A DNA stretch of 64,000 nucleotides, taken from the NCBI GenBank assembly GCA_021442155.1, contig JAKCPB010001400.1, positions 51,507-115,506 of the forward strand, in the 5' to 3' direction. The notes under the pieces are model-generated. The model made no database searches and had not been told where the DNA came from. It saw nothing but the letters and a program-made list of their open reading frames with translations. Positions within the stretch are counted from its first letter, which is position 1. The number at the start of each line of letters is the position of its first letter. Both the position numbers and the translations under genes were made by a program. Below are positions 49,227 through 60,840 of the stretch, piece by piece. Origin of the DNA: Cymbidium sinense. Taxonomy: Eukaryota; Streptophyta; Magnoliopsida; Asparagales; Orchidaceae.

Positions 49227-50171
49227 AAGCTAGTTTGTTTACTTTATTTTTTTATTTATTTTAGTTTAGTTTAATTTATTATTTTTTTAGTTTATTTTTA
49301 TTTTATTTAGGTTAGTTTATTTTTATTTTATTTTATTTTATTTTTAGGTTTTTTATTTTAGTTTATTTATTTAGGTTTAGGTTTAGGTTTTTTTTCTTCA
49401 ATTTAGTTTTATTTTTTATTTATTTAGCTTAGGTTTTATTTTTATTCTAAGTTTAGGTTTAGGTTTTTTATTTTATTTTTAACATTTGTGTTTTAGGTTT
49501 TATTTTAGGATTTAATTTTAAGTTTAAGTTTAGGTTTATTTTAGTTTATTTTATTTTATTTATTTAAGATTTAGGTTTAGGTTTTTATTTTAGGTTTAGC
49601 TTTAAGTTTTATTTAATTTAATTTTATTTTATTTTAGTTTAGGTTTATTTTATTTTATTTATTTTATGTTTAGATTTTTTTTAGTTTAGCTTTAGGAACA
49701 TTTTATTTTATTTTAGGTTTTTAGTGTTTTTTTTTAGGTTTATTTAGTTTTTATTTTATTTTAGGTTTATTTTATTTTATTTTAGTTTTTTATTTATTTT
49801 AGGTTTTATTTTAGTTTAGTTTTTATTTATTTTATTTTAGTTTGGTTTTATTCATTTTTCATTTTAGGATTTAGTTTAGTGTGAGGTTTTAGTTTATATT
49901 TTATTTTATTTTATTTTATATTTATTTGTTTTCTTATTTATTTTATTGGTTTTATTTAGTTTTAGGATTTAGCTTTTGTGGGTGGAGTGTGGGTTTAGGG
50001 TCAGGGTTTTGTAGGTTTTGGTAGGTTGGGTTTGGGTTTTGGTTTAGGGTTTAGGTTTAAGGTTTACTATTTTAGGGTTTACATTTAGGGTTTTGGGTTT
50101 AGGGTTTTAGGTTTAGCATTTACTTTTAGGTTTATGGTTCAAGTTTTAGTTTTGGGTTTTGGGTTTTTGGG
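49227..50171 (+). repeat. T-rich block and TTTAGGG stretch before GR-RBP copy 7
   Basis: T-rich words to about 49970, then TTTAGGG variants to the A-tail side of copy 7. Confidence 0.8.
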
Positions 50172-50624
50172 TTTTTTTTAATAGAGGACAAATTCAGAGT
50201 CAACATTTCTTCTCTCAATTTCATCGACCAAATAATACACCAAGTTCTCTAAGATGCAAGCGATGACATAGACCAAAAATGTGCACTCATAGAGAAAATC
50301 AGAAACCCTAGATAACTAGAATTGTCTCTACTATAAAGACATTAGCAAATGATCGATTGACCATTCTTCATTTCTCCAGAACCCCGTTATGGATCCACCA
50401 TCATATCTCGCTTCTCTCCTCTCGCCATCACCATGATCAGTCCATCACCTCCTCTCTCTCCTCTCCTCCCTAATTATCACCACCTGACCACCACTTCCAT
50501 GTCCAAGACCTCCAGATCCCCACCTCCACTGATAATCGCCGCCTCTGCCTTCACCTCCACCGATAGATCTAGATTGAGCTTGGTTGATGGTGATGTTCCT
50601 ACCGCCAACGTTCTGCACAATTTT
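50172..50624 (-). pseudogene. GR-RBP 3' retrocopy 7
   Basis: The - strand starts at a TTGTGCAGAACGTTGGCGGTAGG segment, a mutated NGQNLDGR, and continues NITINQAQS with CAA at the usual E codon. A shortened glycine tract and the 3' UTR follow. About 40 bases of the glycine tract are missing relative to copy 6. The A tail is on the left (TTTTTTTTAATAGAGG). Confidence 0.75.
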
Positions 50625-51336
50625 AGGGTTTAGGTTTAAGTTTAAGTTTATTGAGTTTTTGTGTTTAGATTTATTTTTTAATTTATTTAATTACTTTAGG
50701 TTTGTGTTTAAGGTTAGGGGTTTAGGGTTTAAGATTTAATGTTAAGGTTTAGGGTTTGGGTTTTAGGTTTATGCTTTAGTGATTATGTTTAGGTTGTGGT
50801 TTTAGGTGTAAGGTTTTTAGGGTTTAGGATTTAGGGTTTATGATTTAGGGTTGTAGGTTTAGGGTCAGTTTAGGTTTTAGGTTTATGGTTTGGTTTAAGT
50901 TTTGTGGTTTAAGATTTGGTTTAACATTTTTTTAAATTTAGTAAAACCAATAGTTTAGGTTTATTTAGTTTTTTTTTTGTCATATTTATTTTCTTTATTT
51001 AGTTTTATTTATATAGTTTAGTTTATTTATTTTAGTTTAGGTTTTTTATTTTAGTTTATTTTTTAGGTTTATGTTTAAGTTTAAGATTAGATTTAGGTTT
51101 TAGGGTTTGGGGTTTAGGGTTTTTGTGGTCAGGTAGTTTAGGTTTAGGTTTTGTTTAGGGTTGGGCTATGGTTTTAGGTTTAGGTTTTAGGTTAAGTGTT
51201 TAGGTTTAGAGTTTTTTTCATTTGTGGTTTAGGGTTGGGTTTAGGGTTAGTTTAGGATTTTATGTTTATTGGTAGGTTTATTAGGTAGGTTTAGGGTTTG
51301 TAGGTTTAGGATTTAGGTTTAGGGTTTTTTTTATCT
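50625..51336 (+). repeat. TTTAGGG stretches, junction (50934-50948) and short T-rich block
   Basis: Begins TTTTAGGGTTTAGG with the GR-RBP flank (TTAATTTATTTAATTACTT, about 50675-50695). The junction AAATTTAGTAAAACC is at 50934-50948. A very short T-rich block is followed by TTTAGGG again up to the RTE target site. Confidence 0.8.
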
Positions 51337-51348
51337 TAAAATTAAGTA
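51337..51348 (+). repeat. RTE target-site duplication, left
   Basis: TAAAATTAAGTA, identical to 54117-54128. The copy on the right continues AACC, restoring the junction motif, so the RTE landed inside a junction. Confidence 0.85.
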
Positions 51349-51457
51349 CAACTTTGCAGGTCCCAAGTCCGGAGGTCAAAAGTGGAGGGTTGCAATAGGT
51401 GGTTGACATCCAGCATAAAACTTGTCAAAATAATCATGACATGAAACCTTTAAATCT

Positions 51458-52147
51458 TTGTTAATGTTTAGTCCCAAGTTTAACGTTGTATGGCTCAATA
51501 CAATGAAAATGTGCAAGGGTCACGTGATGGGTGCATTGTTAAATAAGCAAGGGTTCCGACATTATGGATGGATGAGGGCAAAGAAGTTAGTCCATGAAAT
51601 TAGAATTCGGTTAGGATCTTGGAATATAGGTACTCTTAGAATTAAATTAATGGAATTGATAAATATTATGGTTCATAGAAAGATAAATATTTTATGTGTT
51701 CAAGAAACTAAATGGGTTGGGGAGAAGGCCAAGGAGATTGATAGTTTAAGTTTTAAACTTTGGTATTCATGTAAAAGTCAAACTAGAAATGGTGTAAGTG
51801 TGATTATAGATAAAAGTTTGAAAGATAATGTTATAAATATTAATAGATGTGGAGATAGAATTATAGCTTTAAAGATTATTGTTGATGCTAAGATTATCAA
51901 TGTTATAAGTGTTTATGCTCCTCAAGTAAGTTTGGATGTAAGCTCAAAAGAAAAATTTTGGAATGAATTAGAGGGATTAATACAAAAGATACCTCTTGAA
52001 GAAAAAGTATTTATTGGAGGAGATTTAAATGGACATGTTGGTAGAGTGGTAGAAGATTTTAAAAGTATTCATGGTGGTTATGGATTTGGAGTGACTAATG
52101 AAGAAGGTAGGACTTTATTAGATTTTACTTTAGCTTATGTTTTGTAG
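51458..52147 (+). pseudogene. RTE AP-endonuclease domain
   Basis: An open frame of 229 codons whose real domain starts at LGSWNIGTL (about residue 52). In order it shows the RTE endonuclease motifs WNIGTL, CVQETKW (catalytic E), RNGVSVIIDKS, ISVYAPQ, FIGGDLNGHVG (catalytic D/N) and HGGYGFG. It would nick target DNA to prime reverse transcription. The ATG at the frame start is probably not the native start, since upstream sequence is truncated. A stop after AYVL at 52147 cuts off the domain end; matching sequence (ANTLFKKREEHIITY) continues in another frame from about 52148. Confidence 0.9.
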
Positions 52148-52969
52148 TTGCTAATACTTTATTTAAGAAAAGAGAAGAACATATTATTACTTATAAAAAT
52201 GGATTTAGTAAAACATAGATTCATTATTTTCTGATAAGAAAAAAAGATCGTTTAGATTGTAAATATTGTAAGGTCATTCCAAGTTTAAAAGTTTAAGTAC
52301 CCAACATCGATTAGTTTTAGATTTTAAGATGAAAGATTGTAAGAAGAAAAATAAATCAAATTATTGTCCTAGGATTAGATGGGGACACTTAAAGAACACA
52401 AATAAAAAATATTTTAAGAGCAAGCTACAAGAGCTTAATATTTGGGATGTTCATAAGGAAGCTAATGTTATGTGAAAAGTAGCAAGCAAAATTAAGCAAG
52501 TTGCTAAAATGTGCTTGGAGAATCAAAAGGAAAAAACTTTTTAATAAAAATAGGTAGTGGAGTCGAGTGTGCAAGAAAAGTTAAGAAATAAGAAGCATTG
52601 TTATAAAACTTGGTTTAGATGTAAAACTTGGAGAATTGGGAAAGATATAAAGTGGTCTAGAAATTCTAAAGAAAGTAATATATGATGCAAAAAATTAGCT
52701 TTTAGTGATTTATACAATAGATTAGATACCAAAGAAGGTGAAAGATGTATGTATAAGTTAGCCAACCAAAGAGATAGGAGAAGTAAAGACCTAGTTCAAG
52801 TGAGGTGTATTAAGGATGAAAATAATAAAGAGCTTTTCTTAGAAAAGATATTGAAAATAGGTGGATGAGGTATTTTGATAAACTTTTCAATGAAGGATCT
52901 GAAAATACAATTGATTTTAGCAACTTTAATACCCTAAACAAAATAGAGAATTTTATTCTTATCATCGTA

Positions 52970-53790
52970 TTAGTAAGTCTGAAGTTAGAGAAACTTCAAA
53001 GAAAATGAAATATGGAAAACTAGTAGGACCTGATGGTATTCCAATAGAAGTGTGGATATGTTTAGGAAATCAAGGAATTTCTTGGCTTACAAATCTTTTT
53101 AATGTTATTTTAAAGACTAAAAGAAGATGAGTGGAGAAAGAGTTTGTTGGTTCCTATATTTAAGAATAAAGATGTACAAGAGTGTGCAAATTATAGAGGA
53201 ATTAAGTTAATGTGTCATACATTAGAATTATGGGAGAGAGTAATTGAGCATAGGTTACGATGTGATACAAAAGTTTCTCACAATCAATTTGGTTTTATGC
53301 TAGGTAGATATACTATGGATGTTATGCATTTGTTAATAGGTTTGATGGTGATGTATAGAGAAAGTAAGGAGGATCTACATATGATATTTATTGATTTAGA
53401 GAAGTTTATGATAAAGTTTTAAGAGATGTTCTTTGAGAGTTCTAGAACGTAAATGAGTTAATATTGGTTATATTCAAGTAATTAATGATATGTATACTAT
53501 TACTTGTGTCAAAACACAAGGAGGATTGACAAAATATTTTCCTATTTCAGTTGGATTACATCAAGGATCAACTTTAAGCCCTTATCCTTTTTGCTTTAGG
53601 TATGGATGTTCTAACAAGGCATTTACAAGAAGATGTACCTTGGTGTATGCTTTTAGATGGCATTCTTTAGATAAGACTAGAGGCTCCAAGAGAAACTTGA
53701 ATTATGGAGGTCAACATTGAGTATAAAGGTTTTCATTTAAGTAGATCTAAAATTGAATATATGGAGTGTAATTTTATTGTAAAAGCTCTA
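52970..53790 (+). pseudogene. RTE reverse transcriptase domain, broken
   Basis: Across frames the RT order is visible: GPDGIPIEVW (about 53029), LLVPIFKNKD with CANYRGIKLM (53140-53210), QFGFMLGRYTMD (53285-53320), IFIDLEKF (53388-53408, the first catalytic Asp motif), GLHQGSTLSP (53550-53582), then a region where F-A-D-D should stand. There the sequence reads CMLLDGILL (about 53645-53670): a short deletion and a D-to-G change remove the double Asp. Stops and frameshifts separate the blocks. No activity is possible as written. Confidence 0.88.
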
Positions 53791-54116
53791 GTGGTAGTGT
53801 TGTGACATTAGAACAAGTCATTAATAAGAGTGAGTTTATCTGATATTTAGGTTCTATTATTGAAAATGATGGTGAAATACATGGAGATGTTATTAGTAGA
53901 ATTTAGGTTGGATGGTTGAAGTGGAGGAATGCATCTGGCCTATTGTGTGATAGAAAAGTTCCACTTAAACTTAAGGAAAAATTGATTAATATATATAAAA
54001 ATTGACCTAAGTATACTTGAATTAAATGAGAATTTTACACATAATAAGACAATGAGATGGATTCATGTATAATCATTTAGTGGGATAAAGGCTTGTTGTT
54101 GTTGTTGTTGTGGTCA

Positions 54117-54132
54117 TAAAATTAAGTAAACC
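54117..54132 (+). repeat. RTE target-site duplication, right, and intact junction motif
   Basis: TAAAATTAAGTA (54117-54128) followed by AACC restores AAATTAAGTAAACC (54119-54132). Confidence 0.85.
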
Positions 54133-54904
54133 AAGTATGTTTACATTTATTTAGTATATTTAGCATATTTTTTATTTATTTTAGTTTACTTTATTTCTAA
54201 TTTTATTTTGATTTATTTTTTATTTTAATTTAGTTTAGTTTATTTATTTTAGGTTTATTTTTAACTTTTAGGTTTTTAATTTTAGGTTATTTTTTAGGTT
54301 TAGGTTTAAGTTTCAATTTTCATTTTAGTAGAGATTTATTTTAATTTTAATTTTTAGTTTTAAGTTTTATTTTTAGGTTTAGGTTTATGTTTTTATTTTA
54401 TTTCTTTATCTTTAAGTTTTAGGTTTGTATTTTAATTTTTTTTTTTTTGGATTTATTTTTTGCTTAGGTTTAGATTTATTTTTGTTTATTTTAATTTATT
54501 TAGTTTAGGTTTAGTTTTATGTTTAGTTTATTTTAGGTTTAGGTTTAGGTTTTATTTATTTTAGTTTAGTTTATTTTATTTTACATTTTGGTTTATTTTA
54601 GTTTTTTATTTCATTTTATTTTTTACTTTTTTTTTTTTAGTTTTATTTTTTTTTATTTTATTTCTTAGGTTTATTTTTTGGTTTATGCTTTATTTAGTTT
54701 ATTATATTTTATTTTATTTTATGTTTTTTTATTTTATTTAGTTTTATTCCAGGTTCATTTTATTTTAGTTTTTTGGCTTTATTTATTTTATTTTAGTTTA
54801 TTTTATTTTATTTTATTTTAGGAAGTTTTATTTATTTTAGTTTAGTTTAGGTTTTTATTTTATCTTTTATTTTATTGGTTTATAGGTCATTTATTTTTAT
54901 TTAG
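54133..54904 (+). repeat. T-rich block
   Basis: Resumes the T-rich block interrupted by the RTE, with TTTATTTAGTATATTTAGC and then TTTTA-type words. Confidence 0.8.
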
Positions 54905-55430
54905 TTATTATTTGGCTTTTGAGCCTATTTAGCCTGGGCTGGCCTGGTGGCCCAGGCCTGGGCCCAGAGTTAGGGCCTGTGGCCCAGTGGCCCATGCCCA
55001 GGGCTTATTAGAGTCCCAGTTTGGTCCAGCTCAGTGGCTGTTTTAGGCCCAGGGCCTATTAGGCCTGTGGCCCAGGGCCCAGGCCTAGGGCCTATGCTCA
55101 GGGTTTAGAGTCTTGGCCTGGGGGCCTCAGAGCGCTGGCCCAGTCAGTGGTTTGGGTTGTGGCCTTGGGACTGGCTCATGCCTTGTGGCTAGGCCCAGGG
55201 CTCAGGTCAGATAGGGCCTGTGGCCCATGGTTAGTTTTTGGCCCATGATTATAGGCCCAGGTCTTGTGTCAGAGCTCATTATTTTTAGGGTCAGGCTCAG
55301 TTTAGTCAGGAGTGTGAATCAGATCAGTGATCAGCCTCAGGCCCAGGTCTTTCAGTGGCCTAGGGTCAAGCTCATGGATGGTTAGTGGCCTGTTTCAGTG
55401 GTCTTTAATCAGAGACGATAGGTTAGGTTA
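54905..55430 (+). repeat. Large GC-rich GGGCCCA patch
   Basis: About 500 bases of CCCAGTGGCCCA, GGCCTGTGGCCCAGGGCCC and TCAGGCTCAG words, still with heptamer-like spacing. It shades back into T-rich words at both ends. Confidence 0.8.
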
Positions 55431-56363
55431 TTTTAGTATTTATATTTTATATTTTTAATCATTTAGTTTAGCTTTATTATTTATTAGGCTCAGCTCATGT
55501 CATTTTAGTTTAGTTATTTATCTTATTAGGTAGTTATTTTTATTTTAGATCTTTATGTTTTATTTTAACTTTTATTTTAGGTTTTAAGTTTTTTATTTTT
55601 TTAGGTTTTATTTAGTTTAGTTTAGGTTAATTTTTTATTTATTATTTAGAAAAGGTTTTGGTTTTATTTTATTATTTTAGGTTTAGGTTTATGTTTTATT
55701 TATTTTAGTTTGTTTATTTAGTTTAGGTTTGATTTATTTTATTTTATTTTAGGTTTAAGTTTTTTTATTAGTTTTTTAGGTTATATTTTTATTTATTTTC
55801 ATTTATTTTAGTTTATTATTTTATTTTGATTTTAGTTTTATTTTATTTTATTTTAGGTTGATTTTATTTTATTTTATTTTAGGTTTTATTTTTAGGTTTA
55901 TTTTATTTTTAGTTATTTTAGGTTTTATTTATTTTATTTTAGTTTAGTTTTTTATTTTTATTTTATTTATTTTAGTTTAGGTTTTAGAACATTTTATTTT
56001 TTTTATTTTAAATTAGGTTTAGGTTTCTTTATTTATTTTATTTTAGGTTTTATTTAGTTTAGGCTCAGTTTTAGGTTTTAGGTTTTTGTGGTCAGTGGGT
56101 TTTGGGGTTTGGGTGTGGTTTATTTTTTATTTGGGTTTAGGGTTTGTTAGGATTTGGGTAGGGTTTTAGGGTTTAGGGCTCAGGTGGGTTTGGGTTTATT
56201 TGTGGTAGGTTTAGGGTTGTGGTAGAGATTTTAAAGAGGTTAGATTAGTTTAGGTGGTGAGTTTTAGATTTTAAGGTTTAGGGTTTAGGGTTAGGGTTTA
56301 GGTTTAAGGTTTAGGTTTTGTGGTTAGGTGTGGGGTTTGAGTTATTTTTTTTTAGGGTTTAGA
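55431..56363 (+). repeat. T-rich block and TTTAGGG-variant stretch
   Basis: T-rich to about 56060, then TTTAGGG/GGTGTGG variants up to LINE copy 5. Confidence 0.8.
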
Positions 56364-57878
56364 GTTTTAAAGGAAAGGTTAGAATTTTATTACAATAAAA
56401 GAAAAGGATACAATGTCCTTAAGATGGGTAAAACTCAAAGATCTACTACTCTCAGAGCTACAAGGAACCTAAAGAGCTAAACCCCATCTATGTACAATGG
56501 AAAAATAAAGAGAAAAAGCAACAGCTAGAAAAGCAAAAGAGGAAAAGATAGATTAAGACTAGTACAATATAAGTAAAAAAATAATCAAAAGACTAGTCAA
56601 GAGCTCATGATCCCTTTTGGGAGGCAAGATCCACATCAACAGTTCTTGAGTTGACTGAGTAACGATCATTCCATTTCAAAAGTTCCAACCTAAAAATGAA
56701 ATCTGCAAAATAATAGAAAAGCAATAGTCATAGCTAGCAAGAAGAAGGATAAAGAAATCTATTAGAGTGTTGAGAAAGAGAAGGCTCGGGTTCAATTAAG
56801 ATCTTCTTAAGAGGCAACAATGCATATGAGCATCCAAACTTCCTAAGAAGGGTTATATTCATATGCAATGGCACCAACCAAAACTAAAGATATGGGTAAC
56901 ATCAGGGCCATCATAGCCAGGATTCCTGATACAAGCCAACATCAAAGGAAAGCAGCCCAAAGGCTTCGAGAACCTACATTAGCAAACAAAGAAATAGCTA
57001 GCCAGCAACCCACCAACAACCAAACAACTAACAAAACCATAGCAGACCAATCACAAATAGCCAGCCACAAAAAGATACAATAAGGACAGTGATAGAGCCG
57101 CCGCCAACAAGGAAGAATTCAAATGGACAAGCCAATTCAGAAGCATAGCAACATCTAATACAATAGCCTAGAAAGAGACTAAAAGAAAATAAAAAATAAC
57201 AACAACCATCATTCAAATAGACATCAAAGCTCTAAGCAAGCAAGAGCCACAACCAACCATTAGTAGACACTGACCAATCCAGTAGAAAAACATGCCATCA
57301 ATCCAGAAAAGGATAAAAAAGCCACCAATAAAATCAGCCATAACCAGGTTAGGAAGGAAAAAAACCACAAATAAGCTATCCTCATTCTAATCAAAAGAGA
57401 AAATAACCAACTAATAGGAATCCCCAACACAAACTAAGAGAAATAACCAAAAACTATTGAAAAGACCAAAGCTAATCAAATTCTGAAGAGACCAACATTT
57501 GCCACTCAACAACCAACCATAATAATAGAGGATCCAATATCAAAAGTGGGGCATCCAGCCAAAAGAAAAGGCTAACCCAAAATAGAGCCCAAAATAGGCA
57601 GAAAAAGCAACAACTAGCATAGCCACAACCCTCTTAGAGATCATCAAAAAAACCAAAAAATAAAAATGGTAGTTACCCAGCCAAACAAATAACTAATGGA
57701 AAAAAAACCAAGGAAGGCCACCTAACCACTACCATTAAATGAGGAAGGAGAGAAAACAGGCCAGAGGCAAGTAAAATCCCCTCCAACCCCCATAGATCAA
57801 GCAGTCACCATGAAGGAGAAAATAGAAAATCAACAAAAACCAAGGAGCTACCACCAATCCACCAATCTGAGGAAAAAT
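56364..57878 (-). mobile_element. L1-type LINE copy 5, 5'-truncated 3' region
   Basis: The A-rich end (TTTTAAAGG on the + strand) abuts TTTAGGGTTTAGAG. The family 3' end follows: AATTTTATTAC with AATAAA on the - strand, and ACAATGTCCTTAAGATGGGTAAAACTC. GAGCATCCAAACTTC is at 56829. About 1.5 kb of 3' region is present, without coding domains. The 71-codon + strand frame at 56868 is antisense and shows no domain. Confidence 0.75.
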
Positions 57879-59785
57879 GTTTTATTTAGTTTATTTATTT
57901 ACTTTATTTATGCTTTTAGTTTATTTAGGTTTAGGTTTTATTTTAGTTTAAGGTTTAGGTTTTATTTTAGGTTTAGGTTTTAGTTTATTTAGTTTTAGTT
58001 TATTTATGTTTAAGTTTATTTCTTTATTTTAGTTTAGTTTAGGTTTATTTTATTTTAGGTTTACATTTAGGTTTTATTTTTTAGTTTATTTAGCTTTATT
58101 TTTATTTAGGTTTAGGTTTAGGTTTTATTTATTTTTAGGTTTAGGTTTAATTTATTTTAGTTTATTTAGTTTAGGTTTAGGTTTTTCTTTTTTATTTATT
58201 TAGTTATTTAGATTTAGGTTTTATTTTTTATTTAGTTAGTTTTATTTTGGCATAGGTATTTATTTATTTTATTTTTAGGTTTAAGATTTATTTTAAGTTT
58301 AGTTTAGGTTTAGTTTATTTTAGTTTAGATTTTTATTTAGGTTTTATTTTATTTATTTATTTTATTTAGTTTAGTAAGTTTAGGTTTAGTTTGTTTAGTT
58401 TAGGATTAGGGTTTTAGGTTTTAGGTTATTTTATTTTTTATTTACTTTAGGTTTTATTTTATTTATTTTATTTTAGGTTTAGGTTTGGTTTATTTTGTTT
58501 ATGTTTATCTTAAGTTAGGATTTGGTTTGGTTTTATTTAGGTTTTTAGTTTCTTATAGTTTTAGTTTAGTTTATTCATTTTATTTAGTTTAGGTTTAGGG
58601 TTTAAGTTTAGGTTTTATTTAGTATAGTTTATTTTGTTTATTTTTTTTTAGTTTATTTAGTTAGATTTAGATTTTATTATTTAGGTTTACTTTTTAGGTT
58701 TAGTTTAGGTTTAGGTTTATTTTTTAGTTTTATTTATTTAGGTTTAGGTTTTATTTTCATTTATTTCATTTAATTTAGTTTATTTTAGTTTAGGTTTAGG
58801 TTTATGTCTAGGTTTTAAGGTTTAGGTATTTTTTTAGTTCATTTTAGATTTTATTATTTAGGTTTATTTTAGTTTAGGTTTAGGTTTTGGTTTAGGTTAT
58901 TTTAATTTTAGGTTTTGGTTTTTAGTTTATCTTAGTTTAGTTTATTATTTAGTTTATTTTTTTTTTATATTTAGTTTTTGGTTTAGATTTAGGATTAGTT
59001 TTAGGTTTTAGTTTAGGTTTATTTTGGGTTTTAAGTTTAGGTTTATAGATTTATTTATTTTTTTATTTTATTTTATATTTTAGTTTTTAGGTTTTAGGTT
59101 TTTTAAAGGTCTTTGTCAGTTTATTTTGTTTAGTTTAGATTAGGTTTTAGGTTAGTTTATTTTAGTTTTAGTTTTTAGCTTGTTTAGGTTTTGGTTTTAT
59201 TTTAGGTTTTGGTTTTAGGTAGTTTAGGTTTAGATTTTTAGATTTTAGTAGGTTTATTTAGGTTTATTTAGTTTTAGCTTTAGGTTTATTTTATTTTATT
59301 TACTTATTTTATTTTAGTTTTATTTTATTTTATTTAGTTTACTTATTGATGTTTAGGTTTAGTTTAGGTTTAACTTTTATTTTTTTATTTTTTATTTCTT
59401 TATTTTTAGTTTAGTAGTTTAGGTTTAAGTTTTTGTTTTAAGTTTTTTAGGTCTTTTAGGTTTTAATCTTTATGTTTAGTTTATTTAGTTTAGTTTTAGG
59501 TAGGTTATTTATTTTAGCCTAGTTTTTTTAGGTTTTAGGATTTTTTATTTTTATTTATTTATTAAGTATTTAAGCCTAGGCTTCAGGTTTGATTTTGTAT
59601 TTAGGTTTAGGATCTTAGCTCATTTTATTTTAGATGTTTTTATTTTAAGCCTAGGTTTTGTTTAGGGCCTAGGTCTAGGGTTGTGGATCAGCAGGGCCTA
59701 GGTCAGTTTTGTTTGTAGGCTCATGGCTCAGGGGCTTATTTAGGGTTAGGTTTAGGGTTTTAGTGTAAGGCCTATTGCATCTTTT
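57879..59785 (+). repeat. T-rich block, about 1.7 kb, with mixed right end
   Basis: TTTAGG/TTTA/TTTTA words, then C-containing variants (GGCCTAGG, GGCTCATGG) from about 59570 to the next junction. No gene is visible. Confidence 0.75.
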
Positions 59786-60464
59786 AATCAAGCAAAATGG
59801 CAGGTTTAGATTTATTTAGTTTATTATATATTTTATTTAAGTTTATTTCATTTTATTATTTTAGATTATTTATTTTAGCTTTATTTATTTTAGTTTAGTT
59901 TTATTTTAGTTTATTTTAGGTTTGTTTAGTTTATGTTTATTTTAGTTTAGTTTTATTTTATTTTATTTTAGGTTTAGTTTTTTTTAGGTATATGTTTTTA
60001 GGTTTTATTTGAAGTTTATTTTAGATTTTATATTTAGTTTAGTTTTTATTTTTTGTATATTTTATTTTATTTAGTTTAGTTTAGTTTATTTTAGGTTTAG
60101 CTTTAGGTTTTGTTTATTTTAGTTTAGTTTATTTTTGTTTAGGTTAAAGTTTATTTTATTTTATTTTAGGTTTAAGTTCTTTTTTTTATTTCAGGGATTA
60201 GATTTTATTTTTTATTTATTTTTAGGTATATATTTCAGTTTATTATTTAGATTTAGGTTTTTATTTAGTTTTTATTTTATGTTATTTTAGGTTTTTTTTG
60301 TTTCGTGTTTAGGTTTTATTTTATTTAGGTTTTCAATTTTTAGGTTTATTTTATTTTTTTTTAGTTTATTTTGTTTTATTTATTTTAGTTTAGCATTTAT
60401 TTTATTTTATTATTTTAAGTTAGGTTTTTATTTAGGTTTTTATCTTTATCTTTATATAGGCTCA
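59786..60464 (+). repeat. Weak junction motif and T-rich block
   Basis: AATCAAGCAAAATGG (59786-59800), then CAGGTTTAGATTTATTTAGTT and T-rich words. Confidence 0.65.
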
Positions 60465-60840
60465 GGTTTATTTATTTTGCTTTAGGCCTAATAGTGGCTC
60501 AGTTGGTGTGGCCCAGGGCTCAGGGCCCAGTGGTGGGGGCCCAGGTCTGATAAGTCTTGGTTTTAGGTCAGGCCCAGGGCTCATCTTAGGGCCCAGGGCC
60601 CAGGGCAGGCACAAGCTCAGGGCCTAGAACAGAGCCCAGGGCCTAGGGTAGCCTGTGCCAGTTCAGTCTTGGGTCTGGTGCCTAGTTTAGGTTTAGGCTT
60701 TAGCATCAGGGCCCAGGGCCCAGGATCTAGTGTGGTCAGTGATGGCCTAGTCTTTTTGTATTAGGGCTCAGGCCTCCCAGGCTCTTTTGGTAGGCCCAGG
60801 GCACATGGCCTGGGGTGGGTTGGTGTAGGTAGAGTCAAGT
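60465..60840 (+). repeat. GC-rich GGGCCCA patch
   Basis: GGGCCCAGGGCCCAGGGC shows two consecutive GGGCCCA heptamers, the clearest case of the T-to-C version of TTTAGGG. Confidence 0.8.

Larger units (their letters stand above)
51349..54116 (+). mobile_element. RTE-type LINE, 5'-truncated, inactive
   Basis: A non-LTR element encoding endonuclease followed by reverse transcriptase on the + strand. It ends AGTGGGATAAAGGCTTG plus (TTG)n at about 54094-54112, the typical plant RTE terminus. It is flanked by a 12-bp target-site duplication. About 2.77 kb remain of what is usually a 3.2-3.5 kb element. The body has stops and frameshifts between domains, so it is dead, but domains are far easier to read than in the L1-type copies, suggesting a younger insertion. 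Confidence 0.92.
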
